From the NCBI GenBank assembly GCA_020636215.1, contig JACJYG010000005.1:310001-374000 (forward strand): 64,000 bases of DNA, written 5' to 3'. The DNA is from Lewinellaceae bacterium. Lineage in GTDB: Bacteria > Bacteroidota > Bacteroidia > Chitinophagales > Saprospiraceae. Each line of letters opens with the position of its first letter. Position 1 is the first letter of the stretch. Shown here piece after piece: positions 43,628-52,189 of the stretch. Under the pieces are notes generated by a model that did not search any database, was not told the origin of the DNA, and was given only the letters and a program-made list of their open reading frames with translations. A program made the position numbers and the translations under genes.

Positions 43628-46600
43628 ATGAGGCTACAAACCAATCCTTCAAAAACCGGCAAAAACCAGATCGGCAACAATTGGCTTCCCTTCTTGCTAA
43701 TGGCCTCCATCGGCCTGTTTGCCGGAGCCGGCTGCGGTAAGAAAGCAGGGGAAGAAGCTGCTTCAAAGGGCGGAGCTACCTATTTCGAGCGCCTGGAGCC
43801 TGCCAAAACCGGTGTCACTTTCACTAATCAACTGACGGAAACAGAGGAGCTAAACGTACTGTCCTATGAATACCTCTACAACGGTGGAGGGGTGGCCGTT
43901 GGCGATATCAACAATGATGGCTTACCCGACCTGTACTTCTCCGGCAATATGACCCCCAATAGGCTCTATCTTAACAAAGGGAACCTGCAATTTGAGGATA
44001 TCACCGAACAAGCCGGGGTGGCCGGCCGGCCCGATGGCTGGAATACCGGCGTTAGCTTTGTCGATATCAACGCCGATGGCTGGCTCGACCTGTATCTGGC
44101 TTATTCCGGTGATAAACCCGAAGCGCTCCGCCGAAACGAACTGTATATTAATAAAGGAGACAACACTTTTGTAGAAAAAGCTGCCGAATACGGCCTGGAC
44201 GATCCGGCCTACACTACCCACAGCCTTTTCTTCGACTACGACCGCGATGGAGACCTCGATTGTTTCCTGCTCAATCATTCCATTGATGAATACCAGAACT
44301 TCGATGCCGCTTTCGTAAAAAAAATGACTGACGAGTTTGCCGGCGACAAGCTGTTCCGCAACGACGGCGGCCGGTTTACGGAAGTGACCAAAGCTGCCGG
44401 CATCCGGAACAATCCCCTTGGCTTCGGCTTGGGTGTGGCCGCTTCCGACCTCAACGGCGACGGCTGGCCCGACCTTTATGTGAGCAATGACTACACCGAG
44501 GAGGACTACCTCTATATAAATAATGGAGATGGCACTTTCCGGGAGGACCTGAAAAATTGCCTGGGGCATATCTCCAATTTCTCTATGGGCAATGATATCG
44601 CCGACGTCAATAACGACGGCTTGCCCGACATCATGTCCCTGGATATGTTGCCCGAGGACAACCGTCGGCAAAAACTGCTATATGGCCCGGACGAATACGA
44701 GAAGTTTCAGTCCCAACTGCGCAATGGCTATTATCATCAGGTGATGCGCAATATGCTGCAGGTAAATAACGGCGACGGCACCTTCACCGAGCTGGGCCAA
44801 CTGGCCGGGGTATCCAATACGGACTGGAGCTGGGCAGCCCTTTTGGCTGATTTTGACAACGATGGCTGGAAGGACCTCTTTATTTCCAACGGCTACCTGC
44901 GGGATTATACCAATCGCGACTTCATGTCGTACTATGCCGCCCAACGAATCAAGGAGGCGCGCGGTGAAACGGGCGACGCCCTGATGGATATTATCGGCCA
45001 TATGGAATCGACCAAAACGCATAACTATATCTTTCGCAATGAAGGCAATCTACAGTTTAGCAATCAGGTGCAAAACTGGGGGTTCGATACGCCTGTCCTG
45101 ACGAATGGCGCAGCATACGCTGATCTCGATAACGATGGCGATCTCGACCTGGTGCTCAACAATGTCAATGAGCCTGCTGGCATTTATGAGAATAAGAGCC
45201 AGCCGGGGAATTACCTTAACGTTCAACTTCAGGGTAGCGGTGGCAACCGCTATGGTATTGGCGCCCGCATAGAAGTATATGCCGGCGGGCAGGTGATGAT
45301 GCAGGAATTTATTCCTACCCGCGGTTTTCAGTCTTCCATGCATACCCCATTGCACTTCGGCCTGGGTAAGGCTACCCGTGCAGATAGTTTACTGGTGCGT
45401 TGGCCCAGTGGGCAGGCGCAATTGCTCACCGGGGTAGAGGCCAATCAGCTTGTGACGTTTAAGGAAACGGAGGCATCCGGCCTAAAGGCGCAACCCAAGG
45501 TTGCTGCCTTGTTTAACCCCACGCCAACCCTCTTGCCCTTCACTCATATTCAGAAGCCAACGGTGGATTTCAAGCGGCAAGCCCTGCTGCCTTATATGCT
45601 GACGGGCCTGGGGCCTGCTATGGCCAAGGGCGATGTGAATGGTGATGGCCGGGAGGATGTTTTCATGGGGGGCGCTAAGCTGCAGGCCGGTGACATTTTT
45701 CTGCAGCAAGCTGATGGAACCTTTCGCGCCAGTGAGCAGGAAGCCCTGAAAAAAGACCTGGTCGCCGATGACGTGGACGCGGCCTTTTTTGACGCGGATC
45801 AGGACGGCGACCTCGACCTCTATGTCGTCAGCGGGGGCTATGATTATTTGCCGGAAGACCTTGCATTGCAGGACCGTTTATACCTCAATGACGGGAAAGG
45901 CGGGTTTACCCGCGCCAAAGAGGCCCTTCCTCCGATGCTGACCAGCGGTTCCTGCGTTGCTGTAGCAGATGTAAATGGGGATGGCGCTTCCGACCTCTTT
46001 GTAGGCGGGCGCCTCATCCCGGGAGAATATCCGAAGACACCGGTGAGTTATCTTTTGGTCAATGATGGCAAGGGCCAGTTCCGGAATGCGGCCGATGAGT
46101 TGGCGCCTGGCCTGGCCGATATCGGTATGGTAACGGCTGCCTGCTGGATGGATGGAGGCCAAACCCTGGTGATTGCCGGAGAATGGATGCCTATTACTTT
46201 TTTCCGCAAGGAAGGCGGGCAGTTCAAAAACGTCAGTAGCCAGGCTTTGGAATCGCCTAGCTCCGGCCTGTGGTGCTCCCTGGCTTCTGCCGACCTTGAT
46301 GGCGATGGTGATGAAGACCTCATTGCCGGCAACTTTGGCGCCAATAGCCAGATGAAGGCCAGCGAGGCCCAGCCGGTGGCCCTGTATTATGCCGACTTTG
46401 ATGACAACGGCGCCGTCGATCCCATTCTTACATATTATATTCAGGGCAAGCCTCACCCGGCTTTCAGCCGTGATGAGATCTTCTCCCAGATGGTTTTCCT
46501 GAAAAAGAAATTTACTGATTATGCCTCTTACGCTGATGCCGGGATCGAAGACATCCTCAGCCCGGAACAACTGAAGATGGCTACGCAACTTAAGGCAGTC

Positions 46601-46981
46601 GAACTGCAGTCGGCCTGGCTGGAGAATCAAGGTGGTGGCCGATGGGCGCTGCACCCTCTGCCGGTGATGGCCCAGGTAGCCCCTGTATACGCTATCCAAC
46701 CGCTTGATGCAAATGGGGATGGCCGGATGGACCTGCTTCTGGCAGGCAACTACGAACGCACCCGCGCCAATTGGGGCCGCTTCGATGGCAATCACGGCGT
46801 ATTACTGCTCAACCTCGGTGGCGGCCAATGGGAATATGTACCCCAGTACCGGTCCGGCTTCCACATCCAGGGCGATGTTCGGAATATCTTGTCCTTTGAT
46901 CAGAGCGGCCGGCAATTGCTGCTATTCGGGCAAACGAATGCCCCGGTGAGCGGGTATGTGCGGGAGCAGGCGGTGCAATAG
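43628..46981 (+). CDS. Large VCBS/FG-GAP repeat lipoprotein with ASPIC/UnbV domain
   Basis: A 1117-residue surface lipoprotein. The N-terminal hydrophobic stretch ends in a lipobox (GLFAGAGC, Cys near 37). At least twelve calcium-loop motifs of the form DxNxDGxxD are visible (DINNDGLPD, DLNGDGWPD, DFDNDGWKD, DADQDGDLD, DANGDGRMD), which mark FG-GAP/VCBS beta-propeller blades. An ASPIC/UnbV domain lies at about 525-612 (GIGARIEVYAGGQVMMQEFI, SMHTPLHFGLGKA, LLVRWPSGQAQ) between two propeller-like blocks. Such proteins are common next to SusC/D loci in Bacteroidota. Carbohydrate or surface binding is likely; no enzyme activity is known. Confidence 0.9.
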   Translation: MRLQTNPSKTGKNQIGNNWLPFLLMASIGLFAGAGCGKKAGEEAASKGGATYFERLEPAKTGVTFTNQLTETEELNVLSYEYLYNGGGVAVGDINNDGLPDLYFSGNMTPNRLYLNKGNLQFEDITEQAGVAGRPDGWNTGVSFVDINADGWLDLYLAYSGDKPEALRRNELYINKGDNTFVEKAAEYGLDDPAYTTHSLFFDYDRDGDLDCFLLNHSIDEYQNFDAAFVKKMTDEFAGDKLFRNDGGRFTEVTKAAGIRNNPLGFGLGVAASDLNGDGWPDLYVSNDYTEEDYLYINNGDGTFREDLKNCLGHISNFSMGNDIADVNNDGLPDIMSLDMLPEDNRRQKLLYGPDEYEKFQSQLRNGYYHQVMRNMLQVNNGDGTFTELGQLAGVSNTDWSWAALLADFDNDGWKDLFISNGYLRDYTNRDFMSYYAAQRIKEARGETGDALMDIIGHMESTKTHNYIFRNEGNLQFSNQVQNWGFDTPVLTNGAAYADLDNDGDLDLVLNNVNEPAGIYENKSQPGNYLNVQLQGSGGNRYGIGARIEVYAGGQVMMQEFIPTRGFQSSMHTPLHFGLGKATRADSLLVRWPSGQAQLLTGVEANQLVTFKETEASGLKAQPKVAALFNPTPTLLPFTHIQKPTVDFKRQALLPYMLTGLGPAMAKGDVNGDGREDVFMGGAKLQAGDIFLQQADGTFRASEQEALKKDLVADDVDAAFFDADQDGDLDLYVVSGGYDYLPEDLALQDRLYLNDGKGGFTRAKEALPPMLTSGSCVAVADVNGDGASDLFVGGRLIPGEYPKTPVSYLLVNDGKGQFRNAADELAPGLADIGMVTAACWMDGGQTLVIAGEWMPITFFRKEGGQFKNVSSQALESPSSGLWCSLASADLDGDGDEDLIAGNFGANSQMKASEAQPVALYYADFDDNGAVDPILTYYIQGKPHPAFSRDEIFSQMVFLKKKFTDYASYADAGIEDILSPEQLKMATQLKAVELQSAWLENQGGGRWALHPLPVMAQVAPVYAIQPLDANGDGRMDLLLAGNYERTRANWGRFDGNHGVLLLNLGGGQWEYVPQYRSGFHIQGDVRNILSFDQSGRQLLLFGQTNAPVSGYVREQAVQ

Positions 46982-46988
46982 GATGATT

Positions 46989-47062
46989 GAATGGTTGATG
47001 GTCAAATGGCTGAATGGTTATTTTGTTAGCCTAACCATTCAACCATCTGCCATCAGCCATTC
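46989..47062. terminator. Bidirectional hairpin between convergent VCBS and cysN genes
   Basis: An inner stem TGAATGGTTA (47011-47020) with TAACCATTCA (47032-47041) is perfect. An outer stem GAATGGTTGATGG (46989-47001) with CCATCAGCCATTC (47050-47062) pairs at 12 of 13. The structure fills the whole gap between the two stop codons and reaches the cysN stop. It is built from the CCATTCA simple repeat but would work as a terminator in both directions. Confidence 0.6.
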
Positions 47063-48320
47063 AAATAATCATCCCCGCCGCCACCGTTTCATTCGTTCCT
47101 TCATCCACGAAGAGGACGCTGCCGGTGATACGGTTTTTGCGATAGCTATCAAAGAAAAGGGGTTGAGTAGTGCGGATGGCAATGCGGGCGATGTCGTTCA
47201 TGCGGATGTCCTGGTCCTCTACATTGCGATGGAGGCTGTTGATATCTAGTTTGTAGCGGATATCCTGGATGATGCAGCGGGCCTCGCGGGTGGTGTGCAG
47301 GATGGTATACTTGCCGCGCAGTTGCAAGGGGCGTTCGTTGAACCAGCAGATCATCACTTCCAAATCCTGAGATACCTGGGGGTGGTTGTTTTCCCGCACG
47401 ATCATATCCCCTCGGCTGAGGTCGAGGTCGTCTTCCAGTAAGAGAGTGACCGACATAGGGGGGTAAGCTTCCTCCAGTTCTCCCTCATAAGTATCGATCT
47501 TGGCGATAGAAGAAGTAAAGCCCGAAGGCAGAAGCATGACTTTATCTCCTTTCTTGAACACACCACCGGCTATGCGGCCGGCGTAGCCGCGATAGTCATG
47601 AAATTCGTCGGAATAAGGGCGTATGACATATTGGACCGGAAAGCGGCAGTCGATGAAATTGTGGTCGGAGCCGATATGCACATGCTCAAGGTAGTAGAGT
47701 AGGGTAGAACCTCCATACCAGGGCATGTTTTTAGATTTTTCGACCACATTATCGCCTTTTAGTGCAGAGATAGGGATGAAGTGCACGTCCTTCACGTCCA
47801 GCTTATAGGAAAACTGCTCAAAGTCCTGACGGATGGCCTCATAAGCCTCCTCCTTATAGTCCACCAGGTCCATCTTGTTGATACAAATGACCAGATGGGG
47901 GATCTGCAGCAGCGAAGCGAGAAAGGCATGCCGGCGGGTTTGCTCCACCACCCCGTGGCGTGCATCGATGAGGATGAGGGCGGCATTGGCCGTGGAAGCC
48001 CCCGTCACCATGTTTCGGGTATACTGAATGTGCCCCGGAGTATCCGCGATGATAAACTTGCGGCGTGGGGTGGAGAAATAGCGGTAGGCAACATCGATAG
48101 TAATTCCCTGTTCGCGTTCGGCTTTCAGGCCATCGGTCAGCAGGGCCAGGTTTACTTCCGGCTCTCCCCGCCGTTCACTGGTTAGCTTGACGGCCTCATA
48201 TTGATCCTCAAAGATCGACTTGCTGTCGTACAACAGCCGCCCGATAAGAGTGCTTTTGCCATCGTCAACGCTGCCCGCCGTGGTGAAACGGAGCAGTTCG
48301 GTATGTTTGGAATCGGACAT
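47061..48320 (-). CDS. cysN: Sulfate adenylyltransferase subunit 1 (GTPase)
   Basis: A 419-residue GTPase that drives ATP sulfurylase together with CysD, making adenylyl sulfate. GTPase motifs are G1 GSVDDGKST (16-24), G3 DTPGH (93-97) and G4 NKMD (148-151), with two beta-barrel domains behind. It has no fused CysC kinase domain; a separate cysC lies upstream. In most genomes cysN directly follows cysD; here they are separated by about 0.8 kb that holds a four-helix-bundle gene and a tandem array. Whether cysN is still co-transcribed with cysD is not visible. Confidence 0.96.
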   Translation of the reverse strand: MSDSKHTELLRFTTAGSVDDGKSTLIGRLLYDSKSIFEDQYEAVKLTSERRGEPEVNLALLTDGLKAEREQGITIDVAYRYFSTPRRKFIIADTPGHIQYTRNMVTGASTANAALILIDARHGVVEQTRRHAFLASLLQIPHLVICINKMDLVDYKEEAYEAIRQDFEQFSYKLDVKDVHFIPISALKGDNVVEKSKNMPWYGGSTLLYYLEHVHIGSDHNFIDCRFPVQYVIRPYSDEFHDYRGYAGRIAGGVFKKGDKVMLLPSGFTSSIAKIDTYEGELEEAYPPMSVTLLLEDDLDLSRGDMIVRENNHPQVSQDLEVMICWFNERPLQLRGKYTILHTTREARCIIQDIRYKLDINSLHRNVEDQDIRMNDIARIAIRTTQPLFFDSYRKNRITGSVLFVDEGTNETVAAGMII

Positions 48321-48367
48321 TATTTATTGCTGTTTTTTATTGCTTGTAAAATGGATATTCATATTTG

Positions 48368-48647
48368 GGTGTACGGTGTACGGGCCTGGAGCTGGCTTTG
48401 GGTGTACGGTGTACGGGCCTGGAGCTGGCTTTGGGTGTACGGTGTACGGGCATGGAGCTGGCTTTGGGTGTACGGTGTACGTACCTGAGCTGGCTTTGGG
48501 TGTACGGTGTACGGGCCTGGAGCTGGCTTTGGGTGTACGGTGTACGGGCCTGGAGCTGGCTTTGGGTGTACGGTGTACGGGCCTGGAACTGGCTTTGGGT
48601 GTACGGTGTACGGGCCTGGAGCTGGCTTTGGGTGTACGGTGTACGGG
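48368..48647. repeat. 33-bp tandem repeat array
   Basis: Eight copies of a 33-bp unit (containing GTGTACGGTGTACGG, then GCCTGGAGCTGGCTTTG) run head to tail from 48368 to 48630, and a 17-bp ninth copy ends at 48647. Copy 4 (48467-48498) lacks one base; copies 3 and 7 have single changes. There are no spacers. An open frame with period PYTVHPKPAPG on the minus strand shifts frame at copy 4, so it is not a gene. It lies between cysN and the four-helix-bundle gene. Confidence 0.92.
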
Positions 48648-48654
48648 TGATTCA

Positions 48655-48999
48655 TTATCGTTGGGATTTAATGGAATTCACAATTATTCCCAACAAGCGG
48701 TTGCTTTCTGTGGATAATGGATCAATCCGCTCTTCCCAATTATTGAGCAGGCGGTTCAGCATATCCAGCCAGAAAATAGACTCATCCAGTTCTTCTTCAA
48801 CAATTTTCCTTTTATTAATAAGGTCAGGCTTCGATTTTGCTCGATTACTTGCTGAATAATTAGCTGCCGCTGAAGTTGATGACTTGATCAGCTGAATTTT
48901 GATGATATTGAATTCCTCTGCCTTGGGAAGGTCACGGCATAGAAAAATGATCTCTAAGGCCCACTTTTTAAACCTTTCCAGTAACTCATCTTTATACAT
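48655..48999 (-). CDS. Four-helix bundle protein (S23 / 23S rRNA intervening-sequence protein family)
   Basis: A 114-residue all-helical protein. The ATG at 48999 (MYKDELLERFKKWALEIIFL) fits the family; the open frame upstream to 49119 is repeat DNA. Family motifs are visible: DLPKAEEFNIIKIQLIKSST, SAAANYSASNRAKSKPDLIN, and KIVEEELDESIFWLDMLNRL. Members were first found in intervening sequences of 23S rRNA genes and occur scattered through Bacteroidota. They resemble the Avd accessory protein of diversity-generating retroelements, but no reverse transcriptase is present here. It is AT-richer than its cys neighbours and is flanked by inverted copies of GTACGGTGTAC (48631-48647 and 49100-49114). 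It probably moved in as a unit. Confidence 0.88.
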   Translation of the reverse strand: MYKDELLERFKKWALEIIFLCRDLPKAEEFNIIKIQLIKSSTSAAANYSASNRAKSKPDLINKRKIVEEELDESIFWLDMLNRLLNNWEERIDPLSTESNRLLGIIVNSIKSQR

Positions 49000-49115
49000 A
49001 ACCTGTTCATTATTATCCTTTCTCTGCCTATCCCACAACCCGTACACTTCCAAGCCATCCCCATGGCCCCGTACCCGTCCGCTGCCGCAGCCGGGCAAGC
49101 ACCGTACACCGTACA

Positions 49116-50024
49116 TCAAAAATACCCCTGCTTCTTCCTATCCTCCATAGCCGTTTCCGAGCGTTTGTCATCGGCGCGGCCGCCGCGTTCCGTTTTTCGG
49201 GAGGCAGCCACTTCGGCGATGATCTCCTCAATGGAAGAGGCGTTGGATTCCCATACGCCGGTGCAGGTCATATCTCCGATGGTGCGACAGCGGACCGTCA
49301 TCTCGTGGATGGCGGCTATTTCTTCAGGCCGTTTCGGAATGAAGTCCGTATCGGCCAAAAGCATGCCGTCGCGTTCGAAAACCCGTCGTTGATGAGCAAA
49401 ATAGAGGTTCGGCAGTTCTACTTTTTCCGCTGCCAGGTACATCCATACGTCCAGTTCCGTCCAGTTGCTGATAGGGAAGACTCGGAAATGCTCGCCAAAG
49501 TGTTTTTTGCCGTTGAAAAGGTTCCATAGTTCCGGCCGCTGGTTTTTGGGGTCCCACTGGCCGAACTCATCGCGGTGGGAGAAAAAGCGTTCTTTGGCGC
49601 GGGCCTTTTCTTCATCGCGGCGGGCGCCTCCCAGGGCAGCGTCGAAGCGGTTCTTTTCCATTTCTTCCAATAACACCGCAGTCTGAAGGAAATTTCGGCT
49701 GGCGTTGTACCCCTTTTCTTCCCTTACAATACCACGCCGGATCGCATCCTCCACCGAGCCTACGATCAGCCGGGCGCCCAATTTCTGGACCATATTATCG
49801 CGAAATTCGATCGTTTCGGGAAAGTTGTGGCCCGTATCGATGTGCAGCAAAGGAAAGGGAATCCGTGCCGGATAAAAAGCCTTCATGGCCAAGTGGACCA
49901 TCAGGATGGAGTCTTTCCCGCCGGAAAACATCAGTACCGGGTGCTCGAACTGTGCTGCGACTTCGCGGATCACAAAGATGGACTCGGCTTCGAGTTCTTT
50001 CAGGTGGTGAAGATGGTAGCTCAT
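49116..50024 (-). CDS. cysD: Sulfate adenylyltransferase subunit 2
   Basis: A 302-residue ATP-pyrophosphatase-type subunit that forms adenylyl sulfate from ATP and sulfate with CysN. The PP-loop SGGKDS is at 34-39. Family blocks are FPLLHIDTGHNFPETIEFRD, GGARRDEEKARAKERFFSHR, and FRVFPISNWTELDVWMYLAA, and the C-terminal tail GRADDKRSETAMEDRKKQGY. It follows cysC by 39 bp and precedes the inserted four-helix-bundle gene. Confidence 0.97.
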   Translation of the reverse strand: MSYHLHHLKELEAESIFVIREVAAQFEHPVLMFSGGKDSILMVHLAMKAFYPARIPFPLLHIDTGHNFPETIEFRDNMVQKLGARLIVGSVEDAIRRGIVREEKGYNASRNFLQTAVLLEEMEKNRFDAALGGARRDEEKARAKERFFSHRDEFGQWDPKNQRPELWNLFNGKKHFGEHFRVFPISNWTELDVWMYLAAEKVELPNLYFAHQRRVFERDGMLLADTDFIPKRPEEIAAIHEMTVRCRTIGDMTCTGVWESNASSIEEIIAEVAASRKTERGGRADDKRSETAMEDRKKQGYF

Positions 50025-50063
50025 GGTATAGTGGTGGGTTGTACTTAATTTAGTTGATAGTTG

Positions 50064-50681
50064 TTAATCGTTGGTTGCTGGTTTGACGAAGGTGATTAGA
50101 GGGAGGAGGTATTCAAAGATCAGCTCAACGCTTTGTTCCAGAGGAAGTTGATCGGTGCGTACTTCCAGCGCCGGTGTTTCAGGAGCCTCGTAAGGGGCGT
50201 CAATGCCGGTGAATCCTTTGATCTGGCCGGCGCGGGCCTTTTCGTACAACCCCTTGACGTCGCGGGCTTCACACACTTCCAATGGAGCGTTAATGAACAC
50301 CTCTATAAAATCTTCATCGCCAATGATATCACGAGCCATTTGGCGGATATCGCGGGTAGGGCTGATAAAAGAGTTAATCGTGATGAGGCCGCTTTGCACA
50401 TACAATTTTGCAACCTCTGCGATGCGGCGGATATTCTCCTGACGGTCTTCTTCACTAAAGCCCAGATTATTGTTGATGCCATGGCGGATATTATCGCCAT
50501 CGAGCACCTGGGCGAAATATCCTTCATTGTAGAGGCGACGTTCCAGGTGTTGAGCGATAGTACTTTTACCGGAACCCGACAAGCCCGTCAGCCATACAAC
50601 TTTGCTGCGTTGGTTGAGTCGGCGCTCGCGGTCTTCGCGTTGTAAAAGCCTATCAAAGATGGGATGGATATGATCTGCCAA
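50064..50681 (-). CDS. cysC: Adenylylsulfate (APS) kinase
   Basis: A 205-residue kinase that phosphorylates adenylyl sulfate to PAPS. Walker A GLSGSGKST is at about 33-41. Further family blocks are DGDNIRHGINNNLGFSEEDR, QENIRRIAEVAKLY, FISPTRDIRQMARDIIGDED and KGFTGIDAPYEAPETPALEV. The start is a TTG at 50681 (family proteins start shortly before DHIHPIF). The only upstream alternative in this frame is another TTG at 50717. It is first in the cysC-cysD-cysN unit and divergent from metZ. PAPS could feed reduction or sulfation; no reductase or sulfotransferase gene is in view. Confidence 0.93.
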   Translation of the reverse strand: MADHIHPIFDRLLQREDRERRLNQRSKVVWLTGLSGSGKSTIAQHLERRLYNEGYFAQVLDGDNIRHGINNNLGFSEEDRQENIRRIAEVAKLYVQSGLITINSFISPTRDIRQMARDIIGDEDFIEVFINAPLEVCEARDVKGLYEKARAGQIKGFTGIDAPYEAPETPALEVRTDQLPLEQSVELIFEYLLPLITFVKPATND

Positions 50682-50993
50682 GGTTCTTTTTTTTGAATAG
50701 CTGCAAAGAAACGGCAAATTGCCCTATTTGCCAAAATCTGCTCTGGCCGTTGGATGATCCAAAGGCCAGGTGGCTTTCAAAATGCCGCTTTGAGTAGATA
50801 CATTTTCTTTTTGCCTTTTGTTTTTCGCGGCAAAGATGGGGAATTAGTTTGTAAACCCTACTATTTTAATAGGGTATTAGAAGCATTATTCAATTTTAGG
50901 TATAGAGTAAAAAAAAACAGCTCTTTGGCAAAATATCACCCTAAACCGGATAGAATAAGCTAAAATTGTTTTAATTGAATTAAAAACACCAGC
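50682..50993. promoter_or_regulatory. Divergent cysC-metZ control region
   Basis: This 312-bp region holds no gene. GGCAAAT and ATTTGCC (50713-50732, 6-nt spacer) form a perfect palindrome about 32 bp upstream of the cysC start, a good operator candidate. An inverted repeat CCCTACTATTTTAATAGGG (50856-50874) lies in the middle. The metZ-proximal part is very AT-rich (TTTTAATTGAATTAAAA just before the start). I see no SAM riboswitch core. Confidence 0.45.
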
Positions 50994-52172
50994 ATGGAAG
51001 ACGAAAAGCAAAGATTTGAAACCCGCGCCATCCGCGGTCAAATGGCGCGCACGCCTTACCGGGAGCACAGTACGCCGATGTTTCTCACTTCCAGCTTTGT
51101 TTTCCCGGATGCTGGCCTCATGTCGGATACTTTTGCCGGCGATGCCGAGGGTATTATCTATTCCCGTTACAGCAATCCCAATACGGATGAGCTCATCCAA
51201 AAAGTTTGCGAAATGGAAGGGGTGGAAGACGGCTTTGCCACTGCTTCCGGAATGGCTGCCGTATTTGCCAGTATGGCCGCCTTCCTGAAGGCCGGAGACC
51301 ATATACTGGCCTCGCGGGCGGTATTCGGGTCCACCCATCAGATACTCACCAGCCTTTTCCCCCGTTGGGGCATCACCTTTACTTATGTCGATCCAACCGA
51401 CATCGGCCAATGGGAAGCCCACATTCAGCCCAACACCAGGATGATCGTCCTGGAAACGCCTTCTAACCCGGGCCTGATGTTAACCGACTTGGAAAAAGCC
51501 GGCAGCCTGGCTGAAAAACATGGACTTATATTGAATGTTGATAATTGCTTCGCTACCCCTTTCCTGCAGCAACCGGCCCGTTATGGCGCCGGATTAGTCG
51601 TCCATTCCGGCACTAAGTGGATGGATGGCCAGGGGCGGGTGCTCGGTGGGTTGGTCGTAGGCAAAGCGGAACTTATCGAACAGCTGCGCTTCTTCTGCCG
51701 GCACACCGGCCCGGCTATGTCACCCTTCAATGCCTGGGTGCTCTCCAAGAGCCTGGAAACGCTGTCGGTGCGAATGGAACGCCATTGCGAAAATGCCCTG
51801 CAATTAGCCCGTTTTCTGGAACAACACCCGGCGGTTGCCCGCGTTCATTATCCATTCTTACCATCCCATCCCCAATATGAACTCGCCAAACGGCAGATGG
51901 CCCTGGGCGGTGGTATCCTGGCTTTTGAACTGCCCGGTGGTTTCGAACAAGGCAAACAATTCCTCAACGGCTTGCAACTCTGCTCCCTCACCTCCAACCT
52001 GGGGGATTCCCGCACCATCGCTACGCACCCGGCTTCTACTACTCACTCGAAACTTTCGGAAGCAGAACGCCAGGCAGTGGGCATCACCCCAGGTATGGTA
52101 CGCCTCTCCATCGGCCTGGAACATATCGATGATATTCGGGCGGACGTGGCGCAAGCCTTGGGGAGAACCTAG
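50994..52172 (+). CDS. metZ: O-succinylhomoserine sulfhydrylase
   Basis: A 392-residue PLP enzyme of the Cys/Met metabolism family, which joins an activated homoserine to sulfide and gives homocysteine. The PLP lysine is Lys208 in HSGTKWMDGQGRVLGG. Other blocks are IYSRYSNPNTDELIQKVCEM, TASGMAAVFASMAAFLKAGD, IVLETPSNPGLMLTDLEKAG, and SLGD-like NLGDSRTIATHPASTTHSKL. Whether the acyl donor is succinyl- or acetyl-homoserine cannot be read; the MetZ name rests on overall similarity. It is divergent from cysC, so sulfur activation and methionine synthesis are neighbours. Confidence 0.9.
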   Translation: MEDEKQRFETRAIRGQMARTPYREHSTPMFLTSSFVFPDAGLMSDTFAGDAEGIIYSRYSNPNTDELIQKVCEMEGVEDGFATASGMAAVFASMAAFLKAGDHILASRAVFGSTHQILTSLFPRWGITFTYVDPTDIGQWEAHIQPNTRMIVLETPSNPGLMLTDLEKAGSLAEKHGLILNVDNCFATPFLQQPARYGAGLVVHSGTKWMDGQGRVLGGLVVGKAELIEQLRFFCRHTGPAMSPFNAWVLSKSLETLSVRMERHCENALQLARFLEQHPAVARVHYPFLPSHPQYELAKRQMALGGGILAFELPGGFEQGKQFLNGLQLCSLTSNLGDSRTIATHPASTTHSKLSEAERQAVGITPGMVRLSIGLEHIDDIRADVAQALGRT

Positions 52173-52189
52173 GGGCGTCGCATGTCACC

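Noticed and set aside
48368..48647. Possible CRISPR array
   Set aside because: The 33-bp units are directly adjacent without unique spacers and no cas genes are present.
48359..48655. Minus-strand open frame of 98 codons with period PYTVHPKPAPG
   Set aside because: It is the translation of the 33-bp tandem array. A 1-base deletion in copy 4 shifts the repeat frame, which a real repeat protein would not tolerate.
48655..48999. Diversity-generating retroelement suggested by the Avd-like four-helix bundle
   Set aside because: No reverse transcriptase and no template/variable repeat pair are found nearby. The S23/IVP family is the better match.
50733..50993. SAM riboswitch upstream of metZ
   Set aside because: I could not find the conserved core or helices of any SAM riboswitch class; only an AT-rich leader and a short inverted repeat are present.
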